In this document: positions 1 to 8,424 of the stretch, piece after piece
How the letters are laid out: the number at the start of each line of letters is the position of its first letter
How positions within the stretch are numbered: position 1 is the stretch's first letter
NCBI RefSeq assembly: GCF_001042985.1
Contig: NZ_JYKY01000035.1
Span: 1 to 39,011, forward strand
DNA: 39,011 bases
Source: Pseudomonas lundensis
Lineage (GTDB): Bacteria; Pseudomonadota; Gammaproteobacteria; Pseudomonadales; Pseudomonadaceae
Direction of reading: 5' to 3'
Made by a program: the position numbers and the translations under genes
Notes under the pieces: generated by a model
Told to the model about the DNA's origin: nothing
The model's input: the letters and a program-made list of their open reading frames with translations, nothing else
The model's database searches: none

Positions 1-2
1 TT

Positions 3-404
3 GGTTGGTCAATGAAGTCGCAGATGACCAGCGACGTAGCCATTGATGCACTGCTGATGGCGGTTTGGAGACGTAAGCCGAAGCAAGAGGTGATGATCCA
101 CTCGGATCAAGGCAGTCAGTACAGCAGTTCGGACTGGCGAAGCTTCTTGAAAGCTAACAACCTGGTGGCCAGCATGAGTCGTCGAGGTAACTGCCACGAC
201 AACGCTGTGGCGGAGAGCTTTTTCCAGTTGCTAAAGCGGGAACGGATCAAGCGTAAAATCTACACTACACGCCAGGATGCTCGGGATGATGTGTTCGATT
301 ACATCGAGATGTTTTACAACCCAAAACGACGCCACAGTTTCAACAATCAGCTGTCACCGGTAGAGTTTGAAAAGCGTTACGCAGCGAGCCTGGAGAGTGT
401 CTAG
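3..404 (+). CDS. IS3-family transposase OrfB (rve integrase core), C-terminal part, 5' truncated by window edge
   Basis: This is the C-terminal part of the DDE transposase that catalyses cut-and-copy transposition of an IS3-family element. The reading frame is open to the window edge; the first in-frame ATG at 12 is internal and not the true start. Visible motifs are HSDQGSQY, which holds the second catalytic Asp, and NAVAESFF, which holds the catalytic Glu, followed by the family's C-terminal YNPKRRHS and LSPVEFE segments. The first Asp lies upstream, outside the window. In complete members OrfB is made as an OrfAB fusion by -1 frameshifting, as seen in the copy at the right edge. The C-terminus appears intact, so this copy may be functional, but that cannot be decided from one end. 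Confidence 0.92.
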   Translation, partial: GWSMKSQMTSDVAIDALLMAVWRRKPKQEVMIHSDQGSQYSSSDWRSFLKANNLVASMSRRGNCHDNAVAESFFQLLKRERIKRKIYTTRQDARDDVFDYIEMFYNPKRRHSFNNQLSPVEFEKRYAASLESV

Positions 405-422
405 AAAACCCGGGGCGATTCA
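397..422. repeat. IS3-family right terminal inverted repeat (IRR)
   Basis: The reverse complement of this 26-bp segment starts TGAATCGCCCC and ends TAGACAC. The left repeat at 38622-38647 also starts TGAATCGCCCC and ends TAGACAC, with differences only in the middle. It follows the stop codon of OrfB closely, as expected for the family. Confidence 0.9.
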
Positions 423-449
423 CCTTGAGTTGATAGTGAGGAGAGGGGG

Positions 450-1592
450 GTGATAAAAATCAATAAAACTTTTTTGTTTGTTTTTTTGCTTACAAATATT
501 CCTTTTCTATATGCGTATTTTTACAATGATCCTAACGGACTTGTAAGTGTTGATTTCTCATTAAGTGAAGCTATTGTTTTACATGTTTTGTGTACTGTTT
601 TTTTTCTTGCTGGATACTTTTTTACCTTCTTGGTTTCTCGAAAAAGTTATGTTAATAGATGCTACACTTTAAGAGGTCCGGTATTTGTTGTTTTGATGTC
701 GCTGAGTGTTCTTGGAGTTTTTACTTCGATCTGGCAGATTCAGCAAACCCTGCCAATTATGGATTATTTTTCCTCCATGCTAACTGGTCAGGCTGGCGCT
801 GAAGGTAGAGATGCATATCTGTTGGATAGTCGTAGTGGAGGTTTGCCGGGTTATATTAAGATATTTAATAACGCACCGTTAGCTGTTTTTCTGTTCGCAT
901 GTGCAGCGGTTAACTATTTGAATTTAGATCAGGCCTCAATGAGGCAAATGAAACGGTTATTGTTTTTTTCATTCTTTTTTGTAGTATTTAAGACCTTCTT
1001 GTCTCTGGATAGAATTACTATATTGGCTCTGATGCTGTGTTACTTTGATTATGGCGCTAGGAAAGGTTTTACTTTCAAGCAAGTTTCTGTTTTGTTTTTT
1101 TTGTTGGTTATAGCAAATATACTTTCCATGAGTCGAATGCAGGGGTATAGCGTTTTTGATTTTGTATTTATGTATATGAAGCTAGGGCTTATAAATTTGC
1201 AATTACTGTTGCAAGTCGATTATGACTATACTTTTGGTTTTCAAACAATTTTTCATTTTCTAACATATGTTTGGCCCGGCGTAAACGATTCATTGGGTAT
1301 TGAGTTTCAAGATTATAAGTGGTTTTGGAATCCGGCATTATATTTCGCTTCTTATGGGTATCTGGATTTTGGGTATTTTGTGTTGCTGTTATATGCCTTT
1401 TTAGGAGCTTTAAGTGCTTTCTTTGATACGGGGGTTAAACGCAATAATAGCAAGGTCCTGATTTCACTCTATTTTGTATTTTTGTATGCGGTTGCCTCTT
1501 TGTTTACAGTTCCTGTCATTCGTGGTGTTGAGTTTGTCTTAGCAGTTTTGTTGGCCTCATTTTTTGCTATTTTTCTAGTTAAGAAGGTGTAA
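450..1592 (+). CDS. Wzy-like O-antigen / oligosaccharide repeat-unit polymerase (multi-pass membrane protein)
   Basis: This 380-residue, very hydrophobic protein has about ten or eleven predicted membrane segments spread over its length. Size, topology and position among sugar genes fit an inner-membrane polymerase that joins lipid-linked O-antigen repeat units at the periplasmic face. Wzy proteins share little sequence, so the call rests on topology and context rather than on a motif. The GTG start at 450 is chosen because GAGGAG at 438-443 lies six bases upstream. The gene is clearly richer in A+T than the genes after 2645, typical of transferred O-antigen genes. It begins only 27 bases after the end of an IS, so its native promoter and any upstream neighbours have been displaced. 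TAA at 1590 is one base from the next start, so the two genes are co-transcribed. A flippase is less likely because of the protein's length. Confidence 0.72.
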   Translation: MIKINKTFLFVFLLTNIPFLYAYFYNDPNGLVSVDFSLSEAIVLHVLCTVFFLAGYFFTFLVSRKSYVNRCYTLRGPVFVVLMSLSVLGVFTSIWQIQQTLPIMDYFSSMLTGQAGAEGRDAYLLDSRSGGLPGYIKIFNNAPLAVFLFACAAVNYLNLDQASMRQMKRLLFFSFFFVVFKTFLSLDRITILALMLCYFDYGARKGFTFKQVSVLFFLLVIANILSMSRMQGYSVFDFVFMYMKLGLINLQLLLQVDYDYTFGFQTIFHFLTYVWPGVNDSLGIEFQDYKWFWNPALYFASYGYLDFGYFVLLLYAFLGALSAFFDTGVKRNNSKVLISLYFVFLYAVASLFTVPVIRGVEFVLAVLLASFFAIFLVKKV

Positions 1593-1593
1593 T

Positions 1594-2652
1594 TTGATTC
1601 TCATAGACGGCATTGTGTTTTCACTTCAACGCTCTGGTGGTATATCTGCTTGTTTTAAGGAATTGATAGGATTCCTGATTTCGGATGATGTGAAATTCAA
1701 ATTTTTATCGTATGGAGGGAATGACATGTTTGATGTGTCATGCATTCCTGAGTTTCAGCAGGTTGCCTCTAAATCCCCTTATTATCTACGGCGTTTAGAG
1801 CGCTATATGGATCAGCCTGTCTCTGAAGATATAAAGATATTTCACTCAAGTTATTATAGACTCCCTAAGAATAAAAAAATCAAGACAGTCACTACAGTGC
1901 ATGACTTCACCTACGAGCATTTTGAGGTCGGAGCTAGGCGCATAGTACATACCTTTCAAAAGCGTCGTGCTATTTTAAATAGTGATATTGTCATATGCAT
2001 ATCTGAAAACACTAAGAATGACTTGTATGAATTCATACCTGAGGCCCGAGGGAAAGATGTTCGAGTTATCTATAATGGGGTTTCTCCTAACTATAGAATC
2101 CTTAATTGCGTAGATGAGCCTTCCACAGCGTTTGTGCTGTTTGTAGGAGCGCGCTCTGGGTATAAAAATTTCTCATGCTTAGTGGCTTCTCTGGAACATT
2201 TGCCCCAATATCGTTTGGTGTGTGTGGGAGGGGGGGCGTTTAAGCAACAGGAATTGGCACAGCTAGATGCCTTAATTCCGGGCAGATATAAGCATGAAAG
2301 CTATTTGACTAATGAACAATTGAATAAACTTTATAATCAAGCTTTCTGCCTTGTTTACCCCTCTTTATATGAGGGGTTTGGTATACCTGCTTTAGAGGCA
2401 ATGAGGGCGGGTTGCCCTGTGGTAGCCGCTGCGTTCTCATCTTTGCCTGAGATATGTGCTGATGCCGCAATACTATTGGCTGAGGTTTTGCCAGAGACCA
2501 TTAAAGGTGCTATAGAATCACTCGAAGATAAATTGCTTAGAGAGTCGTATATCCTTAAGGGTTTAAAAAATTCATCCAGATTTTCATGGGAAAAAAACGC
2601 CCAGGAAATCATTGGTATTTACAAAGAGTTGTGTGGAGAAGCACGTGAGTAA
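1594..2652 (+). CDS. Glycosyltransferase family 4 (GT-B fold)
   Basis: This is a 352-residue retaining GT-B glycosyltransferase, probably adding a sugar (mannose or a related GDP-sugar would fit the neighbours) to the lipid-linked O-unit on the cytoplasmic side. The N-terminal half shows the RSGGISACF glycine-rich loop and TTVHDF. The C-terminal nucleotide-binding half has FVGARSGYKNF and the family E-x7-E signature in EGFGIPALEAM. The start is TTG at 1594 with AAGAAGG at 1581-1587 six bases upstream; it sits one base after the stop of the polymerase gene. The 3' end overlaps gmd by eight bases, indicating coupled translation. Base composition is A+T-rich like the preceding gene and changes sharply at gmd, which suggests these two genes are the variable, strain-specific part of the locus. 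Sugar and linkage specificity cannot be read from the sequence. Confidence 0.88.
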   Translation: MILIDGIVFSLQRSGGISACFKELIGFLISDDVKFKFLSYGGNDMFDVSCIPEFQQVASKSPYYLRRLERYMDQPVSEDIKIFHSSYYRLPKNKKIKTVTTVHDFTYEHFEVGARRIVHTFQKRRAILNSDIVICISENTKNDLYEFIPEARGKDVRVIYNGVSPNYRILNCVDEPSTAFVLFVGARSGYKNFSCLVASLEHLPQYRLVCVGGGAFKQQELAQLDALIPGRYKHESYLTNEQLNKLYNQAFCLVYPSLYEGFGIPALEAMRAGCPVVAAAFSSLPEICADAAILLAEVLPETIKGAIESLEDKLLRESYILKGLKNSSRFSWEKNAQEIIGIYKELCGEARE

Positions 2653-3769
2653 AAAAATAGCGTTGATCACAGGTGTCACAGGCCAGGACGGTTCTTATCT
2701 GGCGGAGTTTCTGCTGGAAAAAGGTTATGAAGTTCACGGTATCAAACGCCGGGCTTCGTCCTTTAACACGCAACGTGTGGACCACATCTATCAAGATCCG
2801 CATGTCGATAATCAGAATTTTGTTCTTCATTATGGCGATTTGACGGACTCTTCAAACCTAACCCGTATCATTCAGGAAGTTCAGCCTGATGAAGTCTACA
2901 ACCTGGGTGCTCAATCCCACGTTGCGGTCAGTTTCGAGTCACCTGAATACACGGCTGACGTCGATGCGATGGGGACCCTACGGATTCTCGAAGCTATTCG
3001 CCTGTTAGGACTTGAAAAAAAGACCAGGTTTTATCAAGCATCGACGTCTGAGCTTTATGGGTTGGTGCAGGAAATTCCTCAGAAGGAAACGACGCCTTTT
3101 TATCCTCGCTCGCCTTACGCAGTCGCGAAAATGTACGCCTACTGGATCACGGTTAACTACCGTGAGGCTTATGGCATGTACGCCTGTAACGGCATTTTGT
3201 TTAACCATGAATCCCCACGTCGTGGTGAAACGTTTGTGACCCGTAAGATTACCCGTGCCTTGGCCAATATTTCACAAGGCTTGGAGTCCTGTGTCTTCTT
3301 GGGCAACATGGACGCGTTGCGTGACTGGGGTCATGCAAAAGACTACGTGCGCATGCAGTGGATGATGCTGCAACAGGAACAGCCTGAAGATTTTGTGATC
3401 GCGACCGGCGTGCAATATTCGGTGCGTGAATTCGTCCGCTGGTCGGCCGCTGAGTTGGGCATTACCTTGCGTTTTGAAGGTACCGGTGTTGAAGAAATCG
3501 GTGTGGTCGAATCCATCGATGGCGCATTGGCTCCTGCCCTCAACGTGGGTGATGTCGTGGTGCGTGTCGATCCGCGTTACTTCCGTCCCGCTGAAGTTGA
3601 GACGTTGCTGGGCGATCCGACCAAGGCCAAGACCAAGTTGGGCTGGACACCGGAAATCACTGTGCAAGAAATGTGCGCCGAAATGGTGCGTGAAGACCTT
3701 AAAGTCGCTCAGCGCCACGCCTTGCTGAAGCAGCACGGGCATGATGTCCCTGTCGCCACGGAGAACTGA
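2645..3769 (+). CDS. gmd: GDP-mannose 4,6-dehydratase
   Basis: Gmd converts GDP-D-mannose to GDP-4-keto-6-deoxy-D-mannose, the branch point to GDP-L-fucose and GDP-D-rhamnose. It is an extended SDR enzyme of 374 residues. The N-terminus shows the NADP-binding GVTGQDGSYLAEFLL followed by HGIKRRASSFNTQR, hallmarks of this family. Later come STSELYG and YPRSPYAVAKMYAYW, which carry the catalytic Ser/Thr, Tyr and Lys, and NHESPRRGETFVTRKI, which contacts the nucleotide sugar. The start is GTG at 2645 (reading VSKKIALITG), inside the end of the glycosyltransferase gene, preceded by GGAGA. An ATG further upstream would add an unrelated extension. The following gene is fcl, so the product is most likely L-fucose rather than rhamnose. 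Confidence 0.96.
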   Translation: MSKKIALITGVTGQDGSYLAEFLLEKGYEVHGIKRRASSFNTQRVDHIYQDPHVDNQNFVLHYGDLTDSSNLTRIIQEVQPDEVYNLGAQSHVAVSFESPEYTADVDAMGTLRILEAIRLLGLEKKTRFYQASTSELYGLVQEIPQKETTPFYPRSPYAVAKMYAYWITVNYREAYGMYACNGILFNHESPRRGETFVTRKITRALANISQGLESCVFLGNMDALRDWGHAKDYVRMQWMMLQQEQPEDFVIATGVQYSVREFVRWSAAELGITLRFEGTGVEEIGVVESIDGALAPALNVGDVVVRVDPRYFRPAEVETLLGDPTKAKTKLGWTPEITVQEMCAEMVREDLKVAQRHALLKQHGHDVPVATEN

Positions 3770-3772
3770 TCT

Positions 3773-4747
3773 GTGTCCCGGGATCTTAATGAAGCAGTAC
3801 TGGTAGTCGGGTATCGCGGAATGGTCGGTTCGGCCATTGTGCGGCGTTTGCGGGATCTGGGTTATCAGAATGTTTTGACTGTTGGCCGTGAAGATTTGGA
3901 TTTACTGGATCAGCAAGCGGTCAAGGCTTACTTCAACGCTCATCAGATTGATCAGGTGTATTTGGCAGCTGCGAAAGTGGGTGGTATTCACGCGAATAAC
4001 ACGTATCCCGCAGATTTTATTTACGACAATCTGATGATTCAGGCGAATGTCATTGAGGCCGCTCATCGCGCAGGCGTACAGAAGTTACTGTTCCTCGGAT
4101 CTTCGTGCATTTACCCCAAGCACGCTGAGCAACCAATGACCGAGCAGGCGTTGCTCACAGGCACTCTGGAACCGACAAACGAACCGTATGCCATTGCCAA
4201 GATTGCCGGTATCAAACTGTGTGAGAGTTACAACCGTCAACACGGTCGTGATTACCGAAGTGTGATGCCTACCAATCTGTATGGCCCGCATGACAATTAT
4301 CACCCGGATAACAGTCACGTCATCCCTGCTTTGTTGCGCCGCTTTCATGATGCTGTTGCGCAAGGTACAGAGGAAGTCGTGATCTGGGGCAGTGGGCAAC
4401 CGATGCGTGAGTTTCTCCATGTTGATGACATGGCTGCTGCCAGTGTTCATGTCATGGAGCTGGATGCTGATATTTACCAGGCCAATACCCAGCCAATGCT
4501 GTCGCACATTAATGTGGGTACCGGCATTGATTGCACCATTCGTGAGCTGGCAGAAACGATCGCCAAGGTTACCGGGTTTGCGGGGACACTGACGTTTGAT
4601 GCCAGCAAGCCTGATGGCGCACCCCGCAAGTTGATGGATGTATCACGCTTGCGCTCTATGGGTTGGGCGGCAAGTATTGATCTGGAGACGGGTCTGGCAA
4701 ATGCCTATGAGTGGTTTGTTGCTCACCGGCAAGCGGTGCGAGGCTGA
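3773..4747 (+). CDS. fcl: GDP-L-fucose synthase (GDP-4-keto-6-deoxymannose 3,5-epimerase/4-reductase)
   Basis: This bifunctional NADPH-dependent enzyme takes the Gmd product to GDP-L-fucose. It has 324 residues, the usual length. Visible motifs are GYRGMVGSAIVRRL (Rossmann glycine motif), AAAKVGGIHAN, LGSSCIYP with the catalytic Ser and Cys, EPYAIAKIAGIKLCE with the Tyr-x3-Lys pair, and PTNLYGPHDNYHP. The presence of KVGGI and SSCIYP distinguishes it from GDP-rhamnose reductases (Rmd). The GTG start at 3773 has GGAG at 3760-3763 nine bases upstream and lies three bases after the gmd stop. It is in one transcription unit with gmd, gmm and manC. Confidence 0.95.
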   Translation: MSRDLNEAVLVVGYRGMVGSAIVRRLRDLGYQNVLTVGREDLDLLDQQAVKAYFNAHQIDQVYLAAAKVGGIHANNTYPADFIYDNLMIQANVIEAAHRAGVQKLLFLGSSCIYPKHAEQPMTEQALLTGTLEPTNEPYAIAKIAGIKLCESYNRQHGRDYRSVMPTNLYGPHDNYHPDNSHVIPALLRRFHDAVAQGTEEVVIWGSGQPMREFLHVDDMAAASVHVMELDADIYQANTQPMLSHINVGTGIDCTIRELAETIAKVTGFAGTLTFDASKPDGAPRKLMDVSRLRSMGWAASIDLETGLANAYEWFVAHRQAVRG

Positions 4748-4748
4748 T

Positions 4749-5222
4749 ATGTATTTGGAGCATGACACCTTCAAAACGGTTGTCGACTCCACATGCCTGG
4801 TTTCTATCGATCTGGTCATCACGCGTAGCGACGGTCGAGTTCTGCTTGGCCGTCGAGTCAATCGACCGGCGCAGGGTTATTGGTTTGTTCCGGGCGGCCG
4901 AGTCTTCAAAAATGAGTCACTGGATACGGCATTCTCACGTTTGACGGCACTTGAGCTTGGTACCTCTTTTGAACGCACTAAGAGTGCTTTTTTAGGTGTT
5001 TACGAGCATTTTTATGACAACAGTGTGTTTGACGCTCAACCGGTGCAAGTCAGTACTCACTACGTCGTCATGGCGCATCATGTGAACCTGGCGGAGTCGG
5101 TGGAGTTAAACCTGCCTTCTGATCAGCATGCGGCCTATGTGTGGTGGACGCTTGACGAAATAAAAGACAGCCCACTTGTTCACCATTACACTCGTGCCTA
5201 TTTGGCCGCGTTGACCCAGTAA
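4749..5222 (+). CDS. gmm: GDP-mannose mannosyl hydrolase (Nudix family, WcaH/Gmm-like)
   Basis: This 157-residue enzyme hydrolyses GDP-mannose (and GDP-glucose) to GDP and the free sugar, a housekeeping or balancing activity found next to gmd and fcl in colanic-acid and O-antigen clusters. The protein begins MYLEHDTFKTVV, followed by PLVSIDLVI-type strand residues and a Nudix-like box running from GGRVFKNES to ALELG. As in known GDP-mannose hydrolases, the box lacks part of the normal RExxEE signature; this goes with cleavage at the sugar carbon rather than at the phosphate. The ATG at 4749 follows GAGG at 4740-4743 and is one base after the fcl stop. An upstream in-frame ATG at 4638 would run inside fcl and is rejected. 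Confidence 0.92.
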   Translation: MYLEHDTFKTVVDSTCLVSIDLVITRSDGRVLLGRRVNRPAQGYWFVPGGRVFKNESLDTAFSRLTALELGTSFERTKSAFLGVYEHFYDNSVFDAQPVQVSTHYVVMAHHVNLAESVELNLPSDQHAAYVWWTLDEIKDSPLVHHYTRAYLAALTQ

Positions 5223-5241
5223 GAATCAAAGGATGATTTCG

Positions 5242-6657
5242 ATGTTTGTTCCAGTAATTATGGCGGGTGGTTCGGGCACCCGTTTGTGGCCACTGTCCAG
5301 GCAGTTGAACCCCAAGCAATTCCTGCCGCTTGTTGATGCTGATTCCACCATGCTTCAGGCTACGCTCAAGCGTCTTGAGGGATTGGATCAATCGATGCCT
5401 GTGCTGATTTGCAATGAGCACCATCGTTTTCTTGCGGCAGAACAGCTTCGGCAAGTCGGCATGGAACAGGCCACCATCATTCTTGAGCCAGTAGGCCGTA
5501 ATACGGCGCCTGCGATTGCCCTGGCTGCGATGCAGGCTACGCGTGACGGCGCTGACCCGATTATGTTGGTGCTGGCTGCAGACCATCTGATTAAAGATGT
5601 AGCAGCGTTTCAGGCAAGTGTCCTCATCGCCTTGAATCTTGCACAGACGGGTAAGTTAGTGACCTTTGGGATCACGCCTACACACCCGGAAACCGGTTAT
5701 GGCTATTTGCAAATGGGGAAAAGCGTAGGTGAGGGCGGTTTCGAAGTCAGCCAGTTCGTCGAAAAACCGGATCTGAGCACAGCCCAGGCGTACTTGGCAG
5801 ACGGCGGGTATTACTGGAACAGCGGCATGTTTATGTTCCGCGCAAGCCGCTACCTTCAAGAGCTTGAGGTGTTCCAGCCTGATATTTTGGCTGCTTGCCG
5901 CGCGTCTCTTGAGCAAGGCCAAACGGACATGTTTTTCACCCGCGTGAACAGTGACATCTTTGGGGCTTGCCCGGATGATTCGATTGATTATGCGGTGATG
6001 GAGAAGACGGCGCATGCTGTCATGGTGCCACTTGACGCGGGTTGGAGTGATATCGGTTCATGGTCTGCACTCTGGGAGGCTGGCGAGAAATCAGCTGACG
6101 GCAATGTCATCAAAGGTGATGTGCTCTCAGAAAACACAACTGGGAGTTACGTTCACGCTACTCATCGATTAGTCACAACGGTGGGTATAGAGAACATGAT
6201 TGTTGTTGAAACCAAAGATGCAGTGTTGGTTGCTCATAAAGATCATGTACAAGACGTCAAGAAAATTGTCGATCAATTGAAGAGTTCCAAGCGCCACGAA
6301 CAGGTCAATCACCGCGAGGTGTACCGCCCTTGGGGTGTTTACGATTCAATCGATAACGGTGAGCGGTATCAGGTCAAGCGGATAACGGTCAAACCCGGCG
6401 AAAAGCTCTCTGTTCAAATGCACCACCATCGCGCAGAACACTGGATTGTCGTGAGTGGCACGGCGAGCGTCACCAATGGTGATAAAACGTATCTTGTGAC
6501 CGAAAATCAGTCTACCTACATTCCGATAGGGCAAATTCACGCGTTGGAGAATCCTGGCATGATCCCGCTTGAATTGATTGAGGTTCAGTCGGGTTCGTAC
6601 TTGGGTGAGGACGATATTGTCCGCTTCGAAGATATCTATGGTCGTGTGAAGGGTTGA
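5242..6657 (+). CDS. manC: Mannose-1-phosphate guanylyltransferase / mannose-6-phosphate isomerase (type II, AlgA/WbpW/ManC-like)
   Basis: This bifunctional enzyme supplies GDP-mannose for gmd: the isomerase step makes mannose-6-phosphate and the pyrophosphorylase step makes GDP-mannose from mannose-1-phosphate and GTP. The phosphomannomutase in between is not in this window. The protein is about 471 residues. The N-terminal nucleotidyltransferase signature is MAGGSGTRLWPLSR with NPKQFLPL, and FVEKPD is the sugar-binding motif. The C-terminal cupin-type isomerase domain shows VKPGEKLSVQMHHHRAEHWIVV with the metal-binding histidines. I prefer ATG 5242 because AAAGG at 5228-5232 is nine bases upstream; ATG 5233 overlaps that site. 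Confidence 0.95.
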   Translation: MFVPVIMAGGSGTRLWPLSRQLNPKQFLPLVDADSTMLQATLKRLEGLDQSMPVLICNEHHRFLAAEQLRQVGMEQATIILEPVGRNTAPAIALAAMQATRDGADPIMLVLAADHLIKDVAAFQASVLIALNLAQTGKLVTFGITPTHPETGYGYLQMGKSVGEGGFEVSQFVEKPDLSTAQAYLADGGYYWNSGMFMFRASRYLQELEVFQPDILAACRASLEQGQTDMFFTRVNSDIFGACPDDSIDYAVMEKTAHAVMVPLDAGWSDIGSWSALWEAGEKSADGNVIKGDVLSENTTGSYVHATHRLVTTVGIENMIVVETKDAVLVAHKDHVQDVKKIVDQLKSSKRHEQVNHREVYRPWGVYDSIDNGERYQVKRITVKPGEKLSVQMHHHRAEHWIVVSGTASVTNGDKTYLVTENQSTYIPIGQIHALENPGMIPLELIEVQSGSYLGEDDIVRFEDIYGRVKG

Positions 6658-6661
6658 TGCG

Positions 6662-7411
6662 TTGAAAATTTCCATTGTTACCGTTTGCTATAACAGCGCT
6701 GCCACGATCCGCGATACGCTGGAGTCCGTACTGTCACAGACTTACAACAATATTGAATATATTGTTGTTGATGGGGCTTCTAAGGATTCCACGCTCGACA
6801 TTGTGAATGAGTACGCAGGCCGGATATCGACAATTGTCAGTGAACCTGACAAAGGTATTTACGATGCCATGAATAAAGGCGTCAACCTGGCAACGGGCGA
6901 CTTTGTCGGAATTTTGAATTCGGATGACATTTTCGCCAGTGCAACGACGATCGAAAAGCTTGTTGAGTTTTTGCTTGCCAACCCCGGTTGTGACGCATCT
7001 TATGCGGATTTGGTATTTGTTGAACGCGATAATACGGATTCGGTAACCCGTAGATACTCGTCAAAGGGTTTCTCGCCCTGGAAGGTGCGCTTTGGCTTCA
7101 TGGTGCCTCATCCGACGTTTTATGCCCGCAAAAAGCTGTTTGAGCAGTATGGTGTTTACAAGTTGGGCTACCGAGTGTCAGCCGATTTTGAATTAATGGC
7201 GCGCTTTATTACCCGCAGTATCAACTTGCAACGCCATGATGCAGTGATGGTAAAAATGCGGGAAGGGGGTATCAGCACAACAGGATTCTGGTGGAAGGTT
7301 CATCAAAACATGGAGATTGTACGTGCCTGTAAAGAAAACGGGATCTATACCAATATTTTCATGGTTGCAATGAAGATTCCTTTCAAGCTCGCCAGTTATA
7401 TCTTCAAGTGA
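6662..7411 (+). CDS. Glycosyltransferase family 2 (GT-A fold)
   Basis: This 249-residue inverting glycosyltransferase belongs to the WcaA/WbbD-like group and is likely to add one sugar of the O-unit. Motifs are SIVTVCYNSA at the N-terminus, QTYNNIEYIVVDGASKDST with the first Asp of the nucleotide-binding site, ATGDFVGILNSDD with the metal-binding DxD-like pair, and VPHPTFYARKKLF, typical of this subgroup. The TTG at 6662 is used because AAGGG at 6649-6653 is eight bases upstream. The stop overlaps a GTG of the next gene (GTGA), so coupling is possible. Given the neighbouring pathway, GDP-L-fucose or a GDP-hexose are plausible donors, but this is inference. Confidence 0.9.
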   Translation: MKISIVTVCYNSAATIRDTLESVLSQTYNNIEYIVVDGASKDSTLDIVNEYAGRISTIVSEPDKGIYDAMNKGVNLATGDFVGILNSDDIFASATTIEKLVEFLLANPGCDASYADLVFVERDNTDSVTRRYSSKGFSPWKVRFGFMVPHPTFYARKKLFEQYGVYKLGYRVSADFELMARFITRSINLQRHDAVMVKMREGGISTTGFWWKVHQNMEIVRACKENGIYTNIFMVAMKIPFKLASYIFK

Positions 7412-7416
7412 AGCCG

Positions 7417-8385
7417 ATGAAAACCCTATTGTTAACCGGAGCAACTGGTTTTGTAGGCTCTGCTTTATTGACGCATCTCTGTGCACATACTCAGTATGAG
7501 GTGCGCGTTGCTACCCGGTCTGAGCCTGCTGCAGATTTGGCACAAGCGTTCAAAACATTCAACGTAGGCGATTTTTCATCCAGCCCAGACTGGGGGGAAG
7601 CACTCGCAGGTGTCGACTGCGTCGTTCATATGGCGGGGCGTGCGCATGTGATGGCACGCGAAAAAGATGCACTCTCACTCTTTCGTAGAGCGAATACGGA
7701 TGCAACCCTCGAACTGGCTCGCCACGCGATTGAAAAGGGTGTTCAGCGATTCGTTTTCATCAGCTCAATAGGGGTTAATGGCGCCTATACACCGTCAACG
7801 GCGTTTGATGAAACCTGTCCGGCGAATCCCCATGCCGATTACGCGATTTCTAAATGTGAGGCTGAAGAAAGCCTGAAGGCGTTGTGTGATTCGCATGCCA
7901 TGGAGCTAGTCATTATTCGGCCTCCATTGGTGTATGCATCCCATGCACCAGGCAATTTTCAACGCTTGCTAAAGCTGGCTTCAACGGGTGTGCCTCTTCC
8001 ATTTGGAGGCGTGCGTAATAGCCGAAGCATGATCGCATTGGAGAATCTGGTTGATTTCATTTCGCTTTGTATGGTCCATCCACGGGCTGCAAATGAACTT
8101 TTTCTCGTCAGTGATGGCATAGATATCTCAACGCCTGACTTGGTCCGGTGCATCGGCCGCGGTATGGGGCGCCGGATTGTGATGTTGACGATTCCGGACC
8201 CGATGATGCGCCTCATGGCTTCATGCATCGGCAAGCAGAATCTGTACACACAGTTGTGTCGCTCATTGACGGTTAATTCCACCAAGGCCCGTCAACTTTT
8301 GGGGTGGATTCCTCCCGTTACCACTGAGCATGCACTGGTCCAGGCAGGTCGTGAGTACATTAACGCCAGATCAATTCGATCGTGA
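7417..8385 (+). CDS. NAD-dependent epimerase/dehydratase, probable UDP-4-keto-6-deoxy-GlcNAc C4 reductase (WbpV/WbpK-like)
   Basis: This extended SDR enzyme has about 322 residues. It shows LLTGATGFVGSALL at the N-terminus, VVHMAGRAHVM, FISSIGVNGA and YAISKCEAEE with the catalytic Tyr-x3-Lys, then IIRPPLVYASHAPGNF. The VHMAGRAHVM and PLVYGPGVKGNF-type motifs are characteristic of the WbpV/WbpK/FnlX-like reductases found beside wbpL and wbpM. They reduce the WbpM product at C4 to give UDP-D-QuiNAc (WbpV) or UDP-D-FucNAc (WbpK); which of the two cannot be told by eye. ATG 7417 gives the usual family N-terminus (MKTLLLTGATG). GTG 7408, three codons earlier, overlaps the preceding stop and is a possible alternative. 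Confidence 0.85.
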   Translation: MKTLLLTGATGFVGSALLTHLCAHTQYEVRVATRSEPAADLAQAFKTFNVGDFSSSPDWGEALAGVDCVVHMAGRAHVMAREKDALSLFRRANTDATLELARHAIEKGVQRFVFISSIGVNGAYTPSTAFDETCPANPHADYAISKCEAEESLKALCDSHAMELVIIRPPLVYASHAPGNFQRLLKLASTGVPLPFGGVRNSRSMIALENLVDFISLCMVHPRAANELFLVSDGIDISTPDLVRCIGRGMGRRIVMLTIPDPMMRLMASCIGKQNLYTQLCRSLTVNSTKARQLLGWIPPVTTEHALVQAGREYINARSIRS

Positions 8386-8424
8386 AATGAAAGGACAGGG
8401 GCAGTGCTTTATGGAGTGTTGTAA

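Larger units (their letters stand above)
1..422 (+). mobile_element. IS3-family insertion sequence, right-hand part
   Basis: This is the 3' part of an IS3-family element: the end of the transposase OrfB followed by the right terminal inverted repeat, which ends in CA at 422. The left part lies outside the window. The outer bases of its repeat match the left repeat of the element at 38622, so both window edges carry ends of the same or a very similar IS, in the same orientation. The element stops 27 bases before the polymerase gene of the O-antigen cluster. The target duplication cannot be checked because the other flank is missing. Confidence 0.9.
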
